Below, one piece after another: positions 24,224-32,974 of a stretch of DNA of 64,000 bases. Numbering within the stretch: position 1 is the first letter of the stretch; each line of letters starts with the position of its first letter. The position numbers were made by a program, and so were the translations under genes. This DNA comes from JAOPZW01 sp963835295 (lineage in GTDB: Bacteria > Actinomycetota > Thermoleophilia > Solirubrobacterales > Solirubrobacteraceae): assembly GCA_963835295.1 (NCBI GenBank), contig CAWIEX010000014.1, forward strand, positions 496,001 to 560,000, given 5' to 3'. The notes under the pieces were generated by a model. It was not told where the DNA came from. It ran no database searches and was given only the letters and a program-made list of their open reading frames with translations.

Positions 24224-25513
24224 ATGGCGCTGCTGTCCGAGCTCGAGCTGCCGGTCCTCGACTACGCCGACCCGGCGCTGCGCGGCCCCGCCTTCCACCC
24301 GCGCATGGCGCAGCTGCGCGCCCAGGGCTGGCTGGCGGCGACGCCGATCGGGGCGATGGTCCTCGACCGCGAGGCGGCCGAGATCTTCCTGCGCAGCCGC
24401 TCGACGACCTTCCCGGGGCTCAAGCTGGCCGAGCTGTTCGGCATCGAGACCGGCGCGCTGGCCGAGGAGCTGCGCCGCAACATCCTCTGCATCGACGGCG
24501 ATGACCACCGGCGCCTGCGCAACCTGGTCAACCCGTCGTTCACGCCGCGGGCCGCCGACCGCTGGCGGCCCGCGATGCGGACCTACCTCGAGCAGCTCTG
24601 GGACGCTGTGCGCGCGGACGGGCGCTGCGAGTTCGTCGAGGCCTTCGCCAAGCCGTACCCGTCGCTCGTCATCGCGACGGTCATGGGCGCTCCGCTGACC
24701 GATGCGCCGCGACTTCACCACTGGTCCAACTGGATCCAGAAGCAGTTCGACGCCGAGGCGCTGATGACCGAGCGCGCGCTGATCGAGGAGGCCGTCGTCG
24801 AGTTCTACGCCTACGCCGACGCGCTGATCGCGGCCCGCCGCGAGGACCCCGGTGAGGATCTCGTCTCGACGCTCCTGGCCGCGGAGGCAGCTGGAGGACG
24901 CGGCGGCCGCCCGATCAGCGAGCCTGGAGGGCGAGCGGGCGGCAACGCCGCGGGCGACCGGCTGTCGGAGGTCGAGTGCGTGAACCTCGTGCTCAACGTC
25001 CTCATCGGCGGCGTGGACACGACGCAGTCCCAGCTCGCGCATGCCATCCGCCTGCTCGCCGAGCACCCCGACCAGTGGGACGCCCTGCATGCCGACCCGT
25101 CGCTGGCCGCCGGGGCCGTCGAGGAGGCCCTGCGCTACGAGCCGATCACGCCCTTCACGGCGCGCATCGTCGTCGAGGACATGGAGGTGCGTGATGTCGC
25201 CTTCCCCGCGGGCACCGTCGTCCTCGTGGCCGCTTGCACGGCCAACCGCGACGGCGTCGAGGATCCCGACCGCTTCGACATCGCGCGCACCGACGGCGGG
25301 CGCCTGACGACCTTCGGCGCCGGCATCCACTACTGCCTGGGGGCGAACCTCGCGCGCGCCGAGCTGCAGGAGGGCCTGGGCTTCCTGGCGACGCACATCG
25401 AGCGCCTGGAGCTCGACGGCGATCCGGTCTACGGCGGGGTGACGGGCATCTACGGGCTCGACCGCCTGCCGATCCGCTTCGAAGAGTCCACGCCCCCGTC
25501 CACACTCGAGTAG
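24224..25513 (+). CDS. Cytochrome P450
   Basis: 429 residues, normal for class I bacterial P450s. The I-helix oxygen-binding motif is GGVDTTQSQ at about residue 264, ExxR is EEALRYEP at about 301, and the heme ligand Cys is in FGAGIHYCLGANLARAEL at about 371. An insertion of Gly/Arg-rich residues (GGRGGRPISEPGGRAGGN) sits before the I-helix. It needs ferredoxin and a reductase; the nearest ferredoxin is 17 kb away. TAGGTT lies 9 nt before the ATG (leaderless). Substrate unknown. Confidence 0.93.
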   Translation: MALLSELELPVLDYADPALRGPAFHPRMAQLRAQGWLAATPIGAMVLDREAAEIFLRSRSTTFPGLKLAELFGIETGALAEELRRNILCIDGDDHRRLRNLVNPSFTPRAADRWRPAMRTYLEQLWDAVRADGRCEFVEAFAKPYPSLVIATVMGAPLTDAPRLHHWSNWIQKQFDAEALMTERALIEEAVVEFYAYADALIAARREDPGEDLVSTLLAAEAAGGRGGRPISEPGGRAGGNAAGDRLSEVECVNLVLNVLIGGVDTTQSQLAHAIRLLAEHPDQWDALHADPSLAAGAVEEALRYEPITPFTARIVVEDMEVRDVAFPAGTVVLVAACTANRDGVEDPDRFDIARTDGGRLTTFGAGIHYCLGANLARAELQEGLGFLATHIERLELDGDPVYGGVTGIYGLDRLPIRFEESTPPSTLE

Positions 25514-25542
25514 CGCTCGCAGCGCCCGCGAGGGGAGACCCC

Positions 25543-26652
25543 GTGGGTCATTCGTCCGCCGCCGCCTCGATCATGCCGGCACCCTGCATGACCGTCGCCG
25601 ACGTCAACCTCCGCGCCATCCTGCGCATCGTCCTGGTGATCGTGGGCGTCGTCGTCTTCCTCTACGTCCTCTACCTGCTGCGCAAGCCGATCGGGTGGAT
25701 CGTGCTCGCGACCTTCATCGCCGTGGCGATGTCGGCGCCCGTGAACCTCCTGGCGCGCCACATGCACCGCGGGCTGGCCATCGGCCTGGCCTACCTCGGG
25801 CTCCTGCTGGTCCCCGTCCTGCTGGCGCTCATCCTCATCCCGCCGATCGTCAACGGCCTCGACGACCTCGCCGGAAAGGCTCCTCAGTACGCCTCGGACG
25901 CGCAGAGCTACGTGCAGAAGAACAAGACGCTGCGCAAGCTCGAGGACGACTACGGGGTCGTCTCACAGCTCCAGGAGCAGGCCAAGAAGCTGCCTGGCAA
26001 GCTCGGCAACGCCGCCGGCACGCTGAAGGACCTGGGCGTTGGGGTCGTCAACTCGGTCTTCGCCGGCCTGACGATCCTCATCATGTCGATCTTCATGGTC
26101 GCCGACGGGCGAAGATGGGTGCTCAAGGCGCTCGCCTTCCAGCCGCTCGAGCGCCGCGAGCGCCTGGATCGGGCGCTCAGCCGCATCAGCACGGCAGTGG
26201 CCAACTACGTCGGCGGGGCCCTGACCCAGGCGACCATCGCCGGGTTGACGAGCTTCGTCGTGATGGAGATCCTCGGCATCCCGTTCGCGGCCCCGCTGGC
26301 CGTGCTCGTCGCCTTCGCCGACCTCATCCCGCTGGTCGGCGCCACGATCGCCGCCGTGCTCGTCGGGCTGGTCACGCTGTTCGCCGACTTCCCCCTCGAC
26401 ACCATCATCTGGGTCATCTGGGCGATCGCCTATCAGCAGCTCGAGAACACGGTCATCCAGCCCCAGATCCAGCGCCGGGCGGTCGACCTGCACCCGTTTC
26501 TGGTCCTGGTCTCGGTCCTCTTCGGCTCGACGCTGTTCGGCGTCCCGGGCGCTCTGCTGGCGATCCCGGCGGCCGCCTCCGTGCAGATCGCCGTCGGCGA
26601 GTGGTGGCACTTCCGCCAGACGAGCCGGGCCGAGCTGGTGCCCGACCCGTAA
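25543..26652 (+). CDS. AI-2E family transporter-like membrane protein
   Basis: 369 residues from GTG 25543, chosen for the GAGGGGAG Shine-Dalgarno 5 nt upstream; ATGs at 25573 and 25588 are alternatives. About eight hydrophobic segments: two at about 25-65, one at 75-100, then a charged amphipathic loop (YASDAQSYVQKNKTLRKLEDDYG), and five from 170 onward with ALTQATIAGLTSF and the PFAAPLAVLVAFADLIPLVG signature of the PF01594 family. Some members export AI-2, others act in Na+/H+ exchange; the role here is open. Confidence 0.88.
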   Translation: MGHSSAAASIMPAPCMTVADVNLRAILRIVLVIVGVVVFLYVLYLLRKPIGWIVLATFIAVAMSAPVNLLARHMHRGLAIGLAYLGLLLVPVLLALILIPPIVNGLDDLAGKAPQYASDAQSYVQKNKTLRKLEDDYGVVSQLQEQAKKLPGKLGNAAGTLKDLGVGVVNSVFAGLTILIMSIFMVADGRRWVLKALAFQPLERRERLDRALSRISTAVANYVGGALTQATIAGLTSFVVMEILGIPFAAPLAVLVAFADLIPLVGATIAAVLVGLVTLFADFPLDTIIWVIWAIAYQQLENTVIQPQIQRRAVDLHPFLVLVSVLFGSTLFGVPGALLAIPAAASVQIAVGEWWHFRQTSRAELVPDP

Positions 26653-26667
26653 GGGCGCCGTCAGGCC

Positions 26668-26991
26668 CTAGAAGTCCTCTGGAAGGATGTAGCCGGCGTA
26701 CAGCGCGTGGGCGAAGCGGTCGATGCGCTCGAGCTCGACGCTCATCGCCAGCGCCTCGGCCGCCGCCTCGATCTGGGCGCTGTCGCGATCGAGCGCCTCG
26801 TCCAGCGCGCTGAGCCGCACCCGGCCGTGCAGCTGGATGGCCCACCACCCGCAGTTGGCGCACGACAGCTCGACCACGTGGTTGCCGTCGTCGTGCGAGG
26901 CGAGGACCTCGCGCGGGGCGACGAACGGCCGGCGGCACGTGGGACACAGCCGTAGATCGCGGCCCAGGGTGGAGTCGAACAGGCGTCGCAT
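26668..26991 (-). CDS. Small zinc-ribbon protein, unknown
   Basis: 107 residues from ATG 26991. A zinc ribbon is formed by LCPTCRRPF (about 13-19) and SCANCGWW (about 42-49); the remainder is helical and acidic (LDEALDRDSAQIEAAAEALA). The frame is open further upstream, but the leader would be Arg-rich and lacks a family match. It ends 16 nt from the convergent AI-2E transporter gene and is divergent from the alpha/beta hydrolase. No family recognised. Confidence 0.7.
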   Translation of the reverse strand: MRRLFDSTLGRDLRLCPTCRRPFVAPREVLASHDDGNHVVELSCANCGWWAIQLHGRVRLSALDEALDRDSAQIEAAAEALAMSVELERIDRFAHALYAGYILPEDF

Positions 26992-27062
26992 GCTGCTGAC
27001 AACGGCCCCGCGGTCGATCTCTTGCGGCAATTTTTCGGTCCTTTGGCGGGTAGGGTGCCGAG

Positions 27063-27962
27063 ATGCTCCAGTCATGCATCGCGGTCCTCCACGGCCACCG
27101 CGTCAGCTACCTCCGCGCAGGCGAGGGATCGGTCGTCGTCCTGCTTCACGGCATCGGCTCGAACGCGCTGACCTGGGAGCCCGTGGGGTCGGCGCTGGCC
27201 GAGGCCCATGACGTCATCGCGCCCGACTTCCTGGGCCACGGCGCCTCGGCCAAGCCGCGCGGCGACTACTCCCTGGGGGCCTTCGCCAGCGGCGTGCGCG
27301 ACCTGCTGCAGCTCATCGGCGTCGAGCGCGCCACCATCGTCGGGCACTCGCTGGGCGGCGGCGTGGCGATGCAGCTCGCCTACCAGCACCCCGAGCTGTG
27401 CGAGCGCCTGGTCCTCGTCTCGAGCGGCGGCCTCGGCCACAGCGTCAGCCCGCTGCTGCGCGCGGCCGCGCTGCCCGGCGCGGAGTGGGTGCTGCCGCTC
27501 GTGGCCGGCGCGGCCGGCGGTCTGGGGGCCACGGTGGGCGGCGCGCTGGCGCGCGTCGGGCTGCGCGCCGGCAACGACATGGCCGAGGTGGGGCGCGGCA
27601 TGGCCGACCTCGGCGACCGCGAGGCGCGCCTGGCCTTCGTCGACACCCTGCGCTCCGTGGTCGGCCCGGGCGGCCAGCGCGTGAGCGCCCTCGATCGCCT
27701 CTACCTGGCCGCCGACCTGCCGCTGCTCATCGTGTGGGGCGCCTGCGACCCGATCATCCCCGTCGGCCACGGCCACCGCGCCCACGACGCCGTGCCGGGC
27801 AGCGAGCTGCTCGAGATCGAGGGCGCGGGGCACTTCCCGCAGCTCGACGACCCGGCCGGGTTCGTGACCGCGGTCAACCGCTTCATCGCCACGCGCGAGC
27901 CATGGAGCTACGACCCCGCCCGGGTCCGCGAGCTGATGCTGGCGGACGCGGGCGCTCGGTAG
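27063..27962 (+). CDS. Alpha/beta-fold hydrolase
   Basis: 299 residues. Oxyanion region VVLLHGIGSNALTWEPV at about 25, nucleophile elbow IVGHSLGGGVAMQ (Ser about 97), acid in IVWGACDPIIPV (about 226) and His in EGAGHFPQLDDP (about 255) complete the triad. The lid region is Gly/Ala-rich and membrane-like (LPLVAGAAGGLGATVGGALARVG), unusual for the family and perhaps lipid-facing. TAGGGT lies 6 nt before the ATG. Esterase, lipase or C-C hydrolase activity cannot be told apart. Confidence 0.9.
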   Translation: MLQSCIAVLHGHRVSYLRAGEGSVVVLLHGIGSNALTWEPVGSALAEAHDVIAPDFLGHGASAKPRGDYSLGAFASGVRDLLQLIGVERATIVGHSLGGGVAMQLAYQHPELCERLVLVSSGGLGHSVSPLLRAAALPGAEWVLPLVAGAAGGLGATVGGALARVGLRAGNDMAEVGRGMADLGDREARLAFVDTLRSVVGPGGQRVSALDRLYLAADLPLLIVWGACDPIIPVGHGHRAHDAVPGSELLEIEGAGHFPQLDDPAGFVTAVNRFIATREPWSYDPARVRELMLADAGAR

Positions 27963-27972
27963 GGTCCCAAGG

Positions 27973-28419
27973 ATGGCGAGAGAGCCCATCTATACCGCTC
28001 ACGCCCACGTCACCGGCGGGCGCGTCGACGGCCACGGCACGACGAGCGACGGGGCGTTGGAGGTCCAGCTGCACCGCCCGAAGGAGATGGGGGGAGAGGG
28101 CGATGGCACGAACCCGGAGCAGCTCTTCGCCGTCGGCTACGCGGCGTGCTTCGAGAGCGCGCTAGGGGCGGTCGCGCGGCGCCAGAAGCTCGAGGTCGAG
28201 GACGTCGCGATCGACTCGAGCGTCAGCCTCATCCCGACGGAGGAGCGCGGCTTCACGCTCGGTGTCGAGCTCGCCGTCACCCTGCCCTCGATCACCGACT
28301 CCGAGCAGGCCATCGCGCTGGTGCATGCGGCCCACGGCGTCTGCCCGTACTCCAACGCCACCCGCGGCAACATCGAGGTCCACCTGACGGCCAACGGCGC
28401 CGAGGTCGAGCACGGATGA
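27973..28419 (+). CDS. ohr: Organic hydroperoxide resistance protein, Ohr/OsmC family
   Basis: 148 residues with the two redox cysteines in YAACFESALGAV (about 57) and HGVCPYSNATRGN (about 119) and the conserved GTNPEQLFAVGYA. The spacing and PYSNATRGN end indicate the Ohr rather than the OsmC branch: thiol-dependent reduction of organic and fatty-acid hydroperoxides, usually with lipoylated proteins as electron donor. TAGGGT sits 7 nt before the ATG and overlaps the stop of the previous gene. No ohrR is next to it. The next gene overlaps as ATGA. Confidence 0.94.
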   Translation: MAREPIYTAHAHVTGGRVDGHGTTSDGALEVQLHRPKEMGGEGDGTNPEQLFAVGYAACFESALGAVARRQKLEVEDVAIDSSVSLIPTEERGFTLGVELAVTLPSITDSEQAIALVHAAHGVCPYSNATRGNIEVHLTANGAEVEHG

Positions 28420-28580
28420 GCCAGGACGACGACGACTGGGTCGGCACGCCCCCCGAGGGTCACTACACGCGCGACCGCGCGAAGCCGGAGTTCTGGCGCA
28501 GCCAGCGCCCGCCGGCGCTGATCGCGGGGCTCATCGGGATCGTCGTGCTGATCCTGATCGTCGTCATCCTCCTGAGCTGA
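28416..28580 (+). CDS. 54-residue single-pass membrane protein
   Basis: ATG 28416 overlaps the ohr stop (ATGA), supporting translation. The first 33 residues are acidic and polar (SQDDDDWVGTPPEGHYTRD), followed by a C-terminal membrane segment ALIAGLIGIVVLILIVVIL. Such tail-anchored small proteins are commonly missed. No family recognised; coupling to ohr suggests a membrane-oxidation context but nothing more. The stop is 1 nt from that of the convergent ElyC-like gene. Confidence 0.75.
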   Translation: MSQDDDDWVGTPPEGHYTRDRAKPEFWRSQRPPALIAGLIGIVVLILIVVILLS

Positions 28581-28581
28581 C

Positions 28582-29238
28582 TCAGCCCAGCGTCGTGCGC
28601 CCGTCGCCCGCAATCGGGTGGCGAGGGCCGAGGAAGCGGGGTCCGGCGCCGGTCACGACGTCGCCCACGGCCTTCACGCGGGCGAGGACCTCGCGCGCCT
28701 GCAGCGTGCGCGTAATCGACCCGTAGCTGCGAGCGTCGGCGTCCAGGCCGCTGGCCCGCAGCCCGGCCCGGCGGGCCAGCCACAGCGCGCGGGCGAGGTG
28801 GAAGCGCTGGGTGACGACGATGGCGGTCTTGACCTGGAAGACGTGCTTGGCGCGCACCATGCTGTCCCAGGTGTCGAAGCCCGCATGGTCCTCGAAGATG
28901 TCGCGCGCGGGCACCCCGAGGCTCAGCAGTCGGCGGCGCATCGTGCCGACCTCGTCATAGCCGACCGTGCCGTGATCGCCCGAAACGAGCACCTTGGCCA
29001 CCCGGCGGTCTCGATACAGCGCGGCGGCGGCGCGCACCCGGTCCTCGAGCATCGCGCTCGGGCTGCCGTCCTGCCGCACCTGGGCGCCGAGCACGAGCGC
29101 GGCCTGCGCGGGCCGCGCGGCGGCGGGGTCGCGCGTCCATCCGCGGCCGCCCAGCTCCACCACCGCGTTGGCCGCCCCGACGATCGCCACGGCGCCGGCG
29201 AGCGTCCCCAGGGCCAGGCGGATCAGGCGTCGGCGCAT
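28582..29238 (-). CDS. YdcF/SanA/ElyC-type membrane protein (DUF218)
   Basis: 218 residues from the second of two adjacent ATGs (29238), because TACCGT then lies exactly 6 nt upstream; ATG 29241 is the alternative. One N-terminal membrane segment (LALGTLAGAVAIVGAANAVV) is followed by a DUF218 domain: ALVLGAQVRQDGSPSAMLEDRV, VLVSGDHG, and FDTWDSMVRAKHVF then VTQRFHLARAL. SanA/ElyC-like proteins affect envelope integrity in other bacteria; enzyme activity is not established. Confidence 0.88.
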   Translation of the reverse strand: MRRRLIRLALGTLAGAVAIVGAANAVVELGGRGWTRDPAAARPAQAALVLGAQVRQDGSPSAMLEDRVRAAAALYRDRRVAKVLVSGDHGTVGYDEVGTMRRRLLSLGVPARDIFEDHAGFDTWDSMVRAKHVFQVKTAIVVTQRFHLARALWLARRAGLRASGLDADARSYGSITRTLQAREVLARVKAVGDVVTGAGPRFLGPRHPIAGDGRTTLG

Positions 29239-29347
29239 CATAAGACGGTATTCGCTGCCTCAGCCGCGCTTCATGCCACGCGAGACTCTTAGCTGGGATT
29301 GATGCATCTCACGTAATGCCTTGAGGTTGCGCGCCGACAATAGGGGC

Positions 29348-29548
29348 ATGGCGCTCGAGCTCACCACCGACCAGGCAAGGCTCATCGCGCGCCTGCGCCG
29401 TCGCTGGCCGGGTGCCGACGTCCGCGCCCACCAGCGCCCGTGGGGCGTCATCGTCGAGGTGCGCCGCGACGGGCGCACGGTCTCCCTGACCGCGCTGGAC
29501 GGCGAGGGCGGCATCGCGCCCGCGCGCTCGATCCCCCACGCCGCCTGA
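29348..29548 (+). CDS. 66-residue protein, unknown
   Basis: ATG 29348 opens a short frame: ELTTDQARLIARLRRRWPGADVRAH then a beta-rich GVIVEVRRDGRTVSLTALD. Codon use (strong GC3) resembles neighbouring genes, which is the main support. No family is recognised and no clear ribosome site or TANNNT element fits. A stable imperfect hairpin follows 27 nt after the stop. Confidence 0.5.
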   Translation: MALELTTDQARLIARLRRRWPGADVRAHQRPWGVIVEVRRDGRTVSLTALDGEGGIAPARSIPHAA

Positions 29549-29574
29549 GAGCGGCGCGCGCGGCGAGCGGAAAT

Positions 29575-29780
29575 CGCCGGACGAGCCTGAAGCTCGCCCG
29601 GCGCCGCCCGGTCATGAATCGCCGCTGAACTACTACGTCCCAGGACTTCGTGTCTTTGCCTGGGTGGCGTGACACTCCCGATCGCCGAGGCAGGCCGCCG
29701 GCACGAGGCCGGCGCGTTACCCGGCTGGTCTCCCCAGAAGGGACACCCGATCGAGTAGGCGATCCGCCGGACCCCAGACC
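29575..29780. terminator. Structured gap between convergent genes
   Basis: The 232-nt gap after 29548 has an imperfect 12-bp hairpin at 29575-29603 (CGCCGG-A-CGAGC with GCTCG-C-CCGGCG), CCCAGG...CCTGGG near 29640-29666, and a perfect CGCCGGC-ACGAG-GCCGGCG stem near 29698-29716. CCCGATCG occurs twice. Probably terminators for both genes; no known RNA class is recognised. Confidence 0.4.
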
Positions 29781-30713
29781 CTAGCGCGCCGGGCTGCGCA
29801 GCGCGCGCGGGTCGGGGAGCGGGGTGAGGATCGCCTCTATGCGCTCGCGCTGGGGCTCGAGCTGGGGAGGGAGGATGATCGTCGATCCCAGCTCCTCGAC
29901 GCTGTAGCCGTCGACCGTGAAGCCGGGCCCGTCGTCGGCGATCTCGAAGAGCACGCCGCTGGGCTCGCGGAAGTAGATCGAGTGGAAGTAGTGGCGGTCG
30001 ATGATCCCGGACGTCGGGACGCCGGCGTCGCGCAGGACCTCCTCCCAGCGTGGGTGCTCCGCCACGGTGGTGCCCCACGCGACGTGATGGACCGTGCCCG
30101 CGCTCTGGCGGCCCGGCTCGGCCGGTGGCTCGTCGTAGGCGATGGTCGCGCCCCGGGCCTCGCCGCGCAGCTCCCACGCGTCGTCACCCAGCGGCGTGGC
30201 GCCGAGCAGCCGCTCGAGCAGGATCCCGCTGTACTCGGGCTGCGCGCTGTAGGCGACGACGCCGTCGAAGCCCTGCAGCGCGAGCTCGGCGGGGATCTCG
30301 GGGTGCTCGGCCACCAGCGGGGTGTCGCTGCTCGGGCGCGGCGCGAGCTCGTGGCCCAGGCCCTCCGGGTCGGCGAAGCGCAGGCCGTCGCCCACGCGCT
30401 CGTGGGCGACGCCCTCCGCGCCGAGGCGCTGCGCCCAGAAGGCCAGCGCCTCCTCGGACGCGACGCGGGAGACGATGCGGTGCACCATCCCGGCGCCCGC
30501 GAAGCCGGGGATGGCGCGCGGGTACTCGAAGAAGGTCAGCTCCGCGCCCGGGCGCCCCTGCTCGTCGGCGTAGAACAGGTGGTAGACGCTCGGATCGTCC
30601 TGGTTGACGGTCTTGGCCACCAGGCGCAGGCCGAGCACGCGCGTGTAGAAGTCGACGTTGCGCGCCGCGTCGCCCGTGATGGCGGTGATGTGGTGAACGC
30701 CTTCGAGTCGCAC
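29781..30713 (-). CDS. Ring-cleaving dioxygenase, glyoxalase/VOC superfamily
   Basis: 310 residues from GTG 30713. Two VOC modules: the first starts VRLEGVHHITAITGDAARNVDFYTRVLGLRLV (metal His near residue 8), the second has GTVHHVAWGTT (His near 210) and FREPSGVLFEIADDGPGF (metal Glu near 260). This matches the MhqO/LinE-like family that cleaves (hydro)quinone-type rings with Fe(II). TAGAGT lies 7 nt before the start. No quinone-response regulator is adjacent. Confidence 0.9.
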   Translation of the reverse strand: MRLEGVHHITAITGDAARNVDFYTRVLGLRLVAKTVNQDDPSVYHLFYADEQGRPGAELTFFEYPRAIPGFAGAGMVHRIVSRVASEEALAFWAQRLGAEGVAHERVGDGLRFADPEGLGHELAPRPSSDTPLVAEHPEIPAELALQGFDGVVAYSAQPEYSGILLERLLGATPLGDDAWELRGEARGATIAYDEPPAEPGRQSAGTVHHVAWGTTVAEHPRWEEVLRDAGVPTSGIIDRHYFHSIYFREPSGVLFEIADDGPGFTVDGYSVEELGSTIILPPQLEPQRERIEAILTPLPDPRALRSPAR

Positions 30714-30723
30714 CGCTCCGACT

Positions 30724-31227
30724 CTAGTGGCCGATGGTCTTGAAGCTGATCCTCTCGCAGTGGCGGATCTTGTAGCCGCGCTTGGCACGGTGGCTGATGA
30801 ACAGCGTGTCGCGCCCAGCGCCGCAGTCGATGCTGCCGCGACCGAAGTGGGCGTGGATCGTGTCGTTGTCGGCCCCCGCGACGATGACGTTGCGCCCGTG
30901 GCTGGCGTAGATGAAGTCCGAGCCAGCGCCACCGTAGAGGTGGTCGACCTGGGCCGTGCCCTGGCCGGAGGGCTTGTAGTCGCCCCACAGGACGTCGGCC
31001 CTGTCGCGGCCGTAGATGGTGTCGGAGTCGTGGCCGCCCAGGAGCTCGTCGCTCTTGCGCGTGCCGCTCATCGTGTCGTTGCCGTCGTTCTTGTTGATCT
31101 TCAGCACGCCGTCGATCTTCGGCCAGCCCTCGTGGCTGGTGTTGGCGTCTGCGCCAGCGCCGGCGACGGCGGCAGCGAGTGCGCAGGCGGCGACGGCCGC
31201 GATGCCCTTCTGTCGTCGTGAGACCAT
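30724..31227 (-). CDS. Exported calcium-binding RTX-repeat-like protein
   Basis: 167 residues from ATG 31227 with signal peptide (AAVAACALAAAVAGAGADA). The body contains degenerate nonapeptide RTX repeats: DGNDTMSG, GGHDSDTIYGRDRADVLWGD, GGAGSDFIYASHG and GADNDTIHAHFG, which would form a Ca2+-loaded parallel beta-roll. A C-terminal segment with two cysteines (SIDCGAGRD, KIRHCERI) probably caps the roll. It is smaller than secreted RTX toxins and has no catalytic domain, so a surface or matrix role is the modest reading. Confidence 0.85.
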   Translation of the reverse strand: MVSRRQKGIAAVAACALAAAVAGAGADANTSHEGWPKIDGVLKINKNDGNDTMSGTRKSDELLGGHDSDTIYGRDRADVLWGDYKPSGQGTAQVDHLYGGAGSDFIYASHGRNVIVAGADNDTIHAHFGRGSIDCGAGRDTLFISHRAKRGYKIRHCERISFKTIGH

Positions 31228-31292
31228 GCTCAGAGCGGTGCCCACTGCGAGGCACAACGACCCGCGACCGGGCGGCCGCGTAGCCGAATGGT

Positions 31293-32258
31293 TTAGCGCG
31301 TCACCATGTAGCGGCGCAATACCGCCGGTGAGCCCTCGGCGACGGTGGCGAAGCTGGCGCCGCGGCGGTCGAGAGCGATCGCCTCGCCCTGGCCCTCGCC
31401 GGCCAGGGACGTCGGCGAGAGGCACGGCGCCCGCCGCAGCGTCCTCGTCAGCGGCTCGCGCCCGCGGCGCACCCAGACGGCGAGGCGGTCGTAGCCGCGC
31501 AGCACGACGATCCGCCCGTCGGCGCTCACGTCGCCGGCGGTCACAAGCGAGAGCGAGATCGCCGGGCCGCGGCGCAGTGTCGTCTGCGACCCCGCGGGGA
31601 GGCGGGCCGACGCGCGGTAAGCGCGCGCCGCGCCGAGGGCCTTGGTGACGATCACGAGGTCACCGCGCAGCGGGTCCACGAGCAGCGCCTCGGCGTCGTG
31701 GGCCCCGTCGGGATAGCGCATCTGCAGGCGCGCGGCGGGAGCGGTGGCCGCCGCGCCGACCCGCGGCTCGGCGACGCGATAGACGTCGACCGACGGTTGC
31801 CGTGACGCGTTGTCGCCGATGTCGCCGATGTAGAGCAGCGGCCGGCCGTCGGACGCCGGCCCCGTGGCGATGTCCTCCCAGTCGACGGCCTGCGCGCCGG
31901 TGACGGTCGGGCGCGCGGCCACGCGGCCGTCGGCGCGCAGCCCGAAGAGGGCCGGGCCCGCGCCGGAGTCGTCGTGGCTCCACAGCAGGCCTGGCTGCGA
32001 GCGGCTGCGCGCGAGGCCGCTGAGCTCGTTCGCCGCCGGGTCGCCGACGCGTCCGGTGATGCGGGTGCGCAGGCGCCCGCACAGCGCCGGGGGCCGAGCC
32101 GCCGGTCTCGACGGCGAGGCCGTCCGCGCGGCCGTCGAAGGCGGGGCGGAAGGCGGGGTGGAGCGCACCCCGCCGCTCCCGCCGCAGCCCGCGACCACGG
32201 CGGCCGGCAGGAGGGCCAGCGCGGCGGCCAGCCCCGCCGGCGCCGTGGCGCCGCGCAT
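31293..32258 (-). CDS. Lipoprotein with beta-propeller-like domain, unknown
   Basis: 321 residues. Lipobox region LPAAVVAGCGGSGG, a Ser/Pro/Ala linker, then repeats rich in Trp/Asp/Gly (GLLWSHDDSGAGPALFGLRADGR, DWEDIATGP, LLYIGDIGDNA, HDAEALLVDP) typical of secreted six- or seven-bladed propellers with bound Ca2+. Start and upstream stop overlap as TGATG, so it is coupled to the kinase gene. No enzyme family is clear; a phytase-like or esterase-like propeller is possible. Confidence 0.8.
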   Translation of the reverse strand: MRGATAPAGLAAALALLPAAVVAGCGGSGGVRSTPPSAPPSTAARTASPSRPAARPPALCGRLRTRITGRVGDPAANELSGLARSRSQPGLLWSHDDSGAGPALFGLRADGRVAARPTVTGAQAVDWEDIATGPASDGRPLLYIGDIGDNASRQPSVDVYRVAEPRVGAAATAPAARLQMRYPDGAHDAEALLVDPLRGDLVIVTKALGAARAYRASARLPAGSQTTLRRGPAISLSLVTAGDVSADGRIVVLRGYDRLAVWVRRGREPLTRTLRRAPCLSPTSLAGEGQGEAIALDRRGASFATVAEGSPAVLRRYMVTR

Positions 32259-32893
32259 CAGCCCGCCCGGTCGCTGACCGCCGCCGCCGCCAGGGCGATG
32301 AGCTCCACGCAGGCGTCAAGCGCCAGCGCGGTCGAGTCGATGACCAGGTGGTAGAGCCCGGCGTCGCGCGCGTCGGCGCCGTAGAACTGCTGGACGTAGG
32401 CCTCGCGGGCGCGGTCGGTCTCGCGCTGGTGGCGCTCGGCGCTCTCGCGGTCGATGCCCTCGAGGGCCATGGCCTGGGCCAGCCTGCGCTCGGGCGGACC
32501 GTCGAGGCGCACGTGCAGCGCGCCGGGCCTGTCGCGCAGCACGACGGCCGCGGCGCGCCCGAGGATGACGCCGGACCCGTCGGCGCAGCGCTCGCGGATG
32601 ACGTCCTCGGTCGCCCGCAGGAACGAGCGATCATCGACCATCTCCGGCGGCGCCGCCGCGCCGGAGAAGGCCTGCGCCGCCGGGGCGAAGCGCAAGAGCA
32701 CGCGCTCGAGGGCGCCGCGCACGGCGTCGTCGTGGGCCACCGCGTCGTCGAGCGGGACGGCCAGGCGCTCGGCGACGGCGGTGGGGATGACGCGATCGAT
32801 GAACGGCACGCCGAGGCGGTCGGCGAGGCGCGGGCCGACCTGGCTGCCGCCGGCGCCGTAGGAGGCCGAGAGGGTGACCACGGTCATGGCCAT
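32258..32893 (-). CDS. Cytidylate-kinase-like family protein
   Basis: 211 residues from ATG 32893 (ATG 32887 possible). The N-terminal VVTLSASYGAGGSQVGPRLADRLGVPFIDR replaces the classical P-loop with GAGGSQVG, as in the PF13189 cytidylate-kinase-like family. ILGRAAAVVLRD and HVRLDGPPERRLAQAM give the nucleotide-binding and lid regions. Activity on CMP is unproven for this family. Its stop overlaps the lipoprotein start (TGATG). It is divergent from the MBL-fold gene. Confidence 0.88.
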   Translation of the reverse strand: MAMTVVTLSASYGAGGSQVGPRLADRLGVPFIDRVIPTAVAERLAVPLDDAVAHDDAVRGALERVLLRFAPAAQAFSGAAAPPEMVDDRSFLRATEDVIRERCADGSGVILGRAAAVVLRDRPGALHVRLDGPPERRLAQAMALEGIDRESAERHQRETDRAREAYVQQFYGADARDAGLYHLVIDSTALALDACVELIALAAAAVSDRAG

Positions 32894-32974
32894 GGATCTT
32901 CCCGGCGCGGTCCGCGGGTCAACCCCATCGGTCGGGCCTTGCGCGGCTAAACTATGCCTATTAGCATTCAGGCT

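Noticed and set aside
30724..31227. RTX toxin or adhesin
   Set aside because: Only a few degenerate repeats and an N-terminal signal peptide; no type I secretion genes and no effector domain.
31261..31295. tRNA-like phrase GTAGCCGAATGGTTTAGCG
   Set aside because: The resemblance is limited to a D-loop-like phrase; no acceptor stem, anticodon arm or T-loop can be built around it, and it leads into a coding 3' end.
32957..32974. TetR operator GCCT-N10-AGGC upstream of the MBL-fold gene
   Set aside because: Only four paired bases per arm with an unpaired middle; too weak to call as a separate site.
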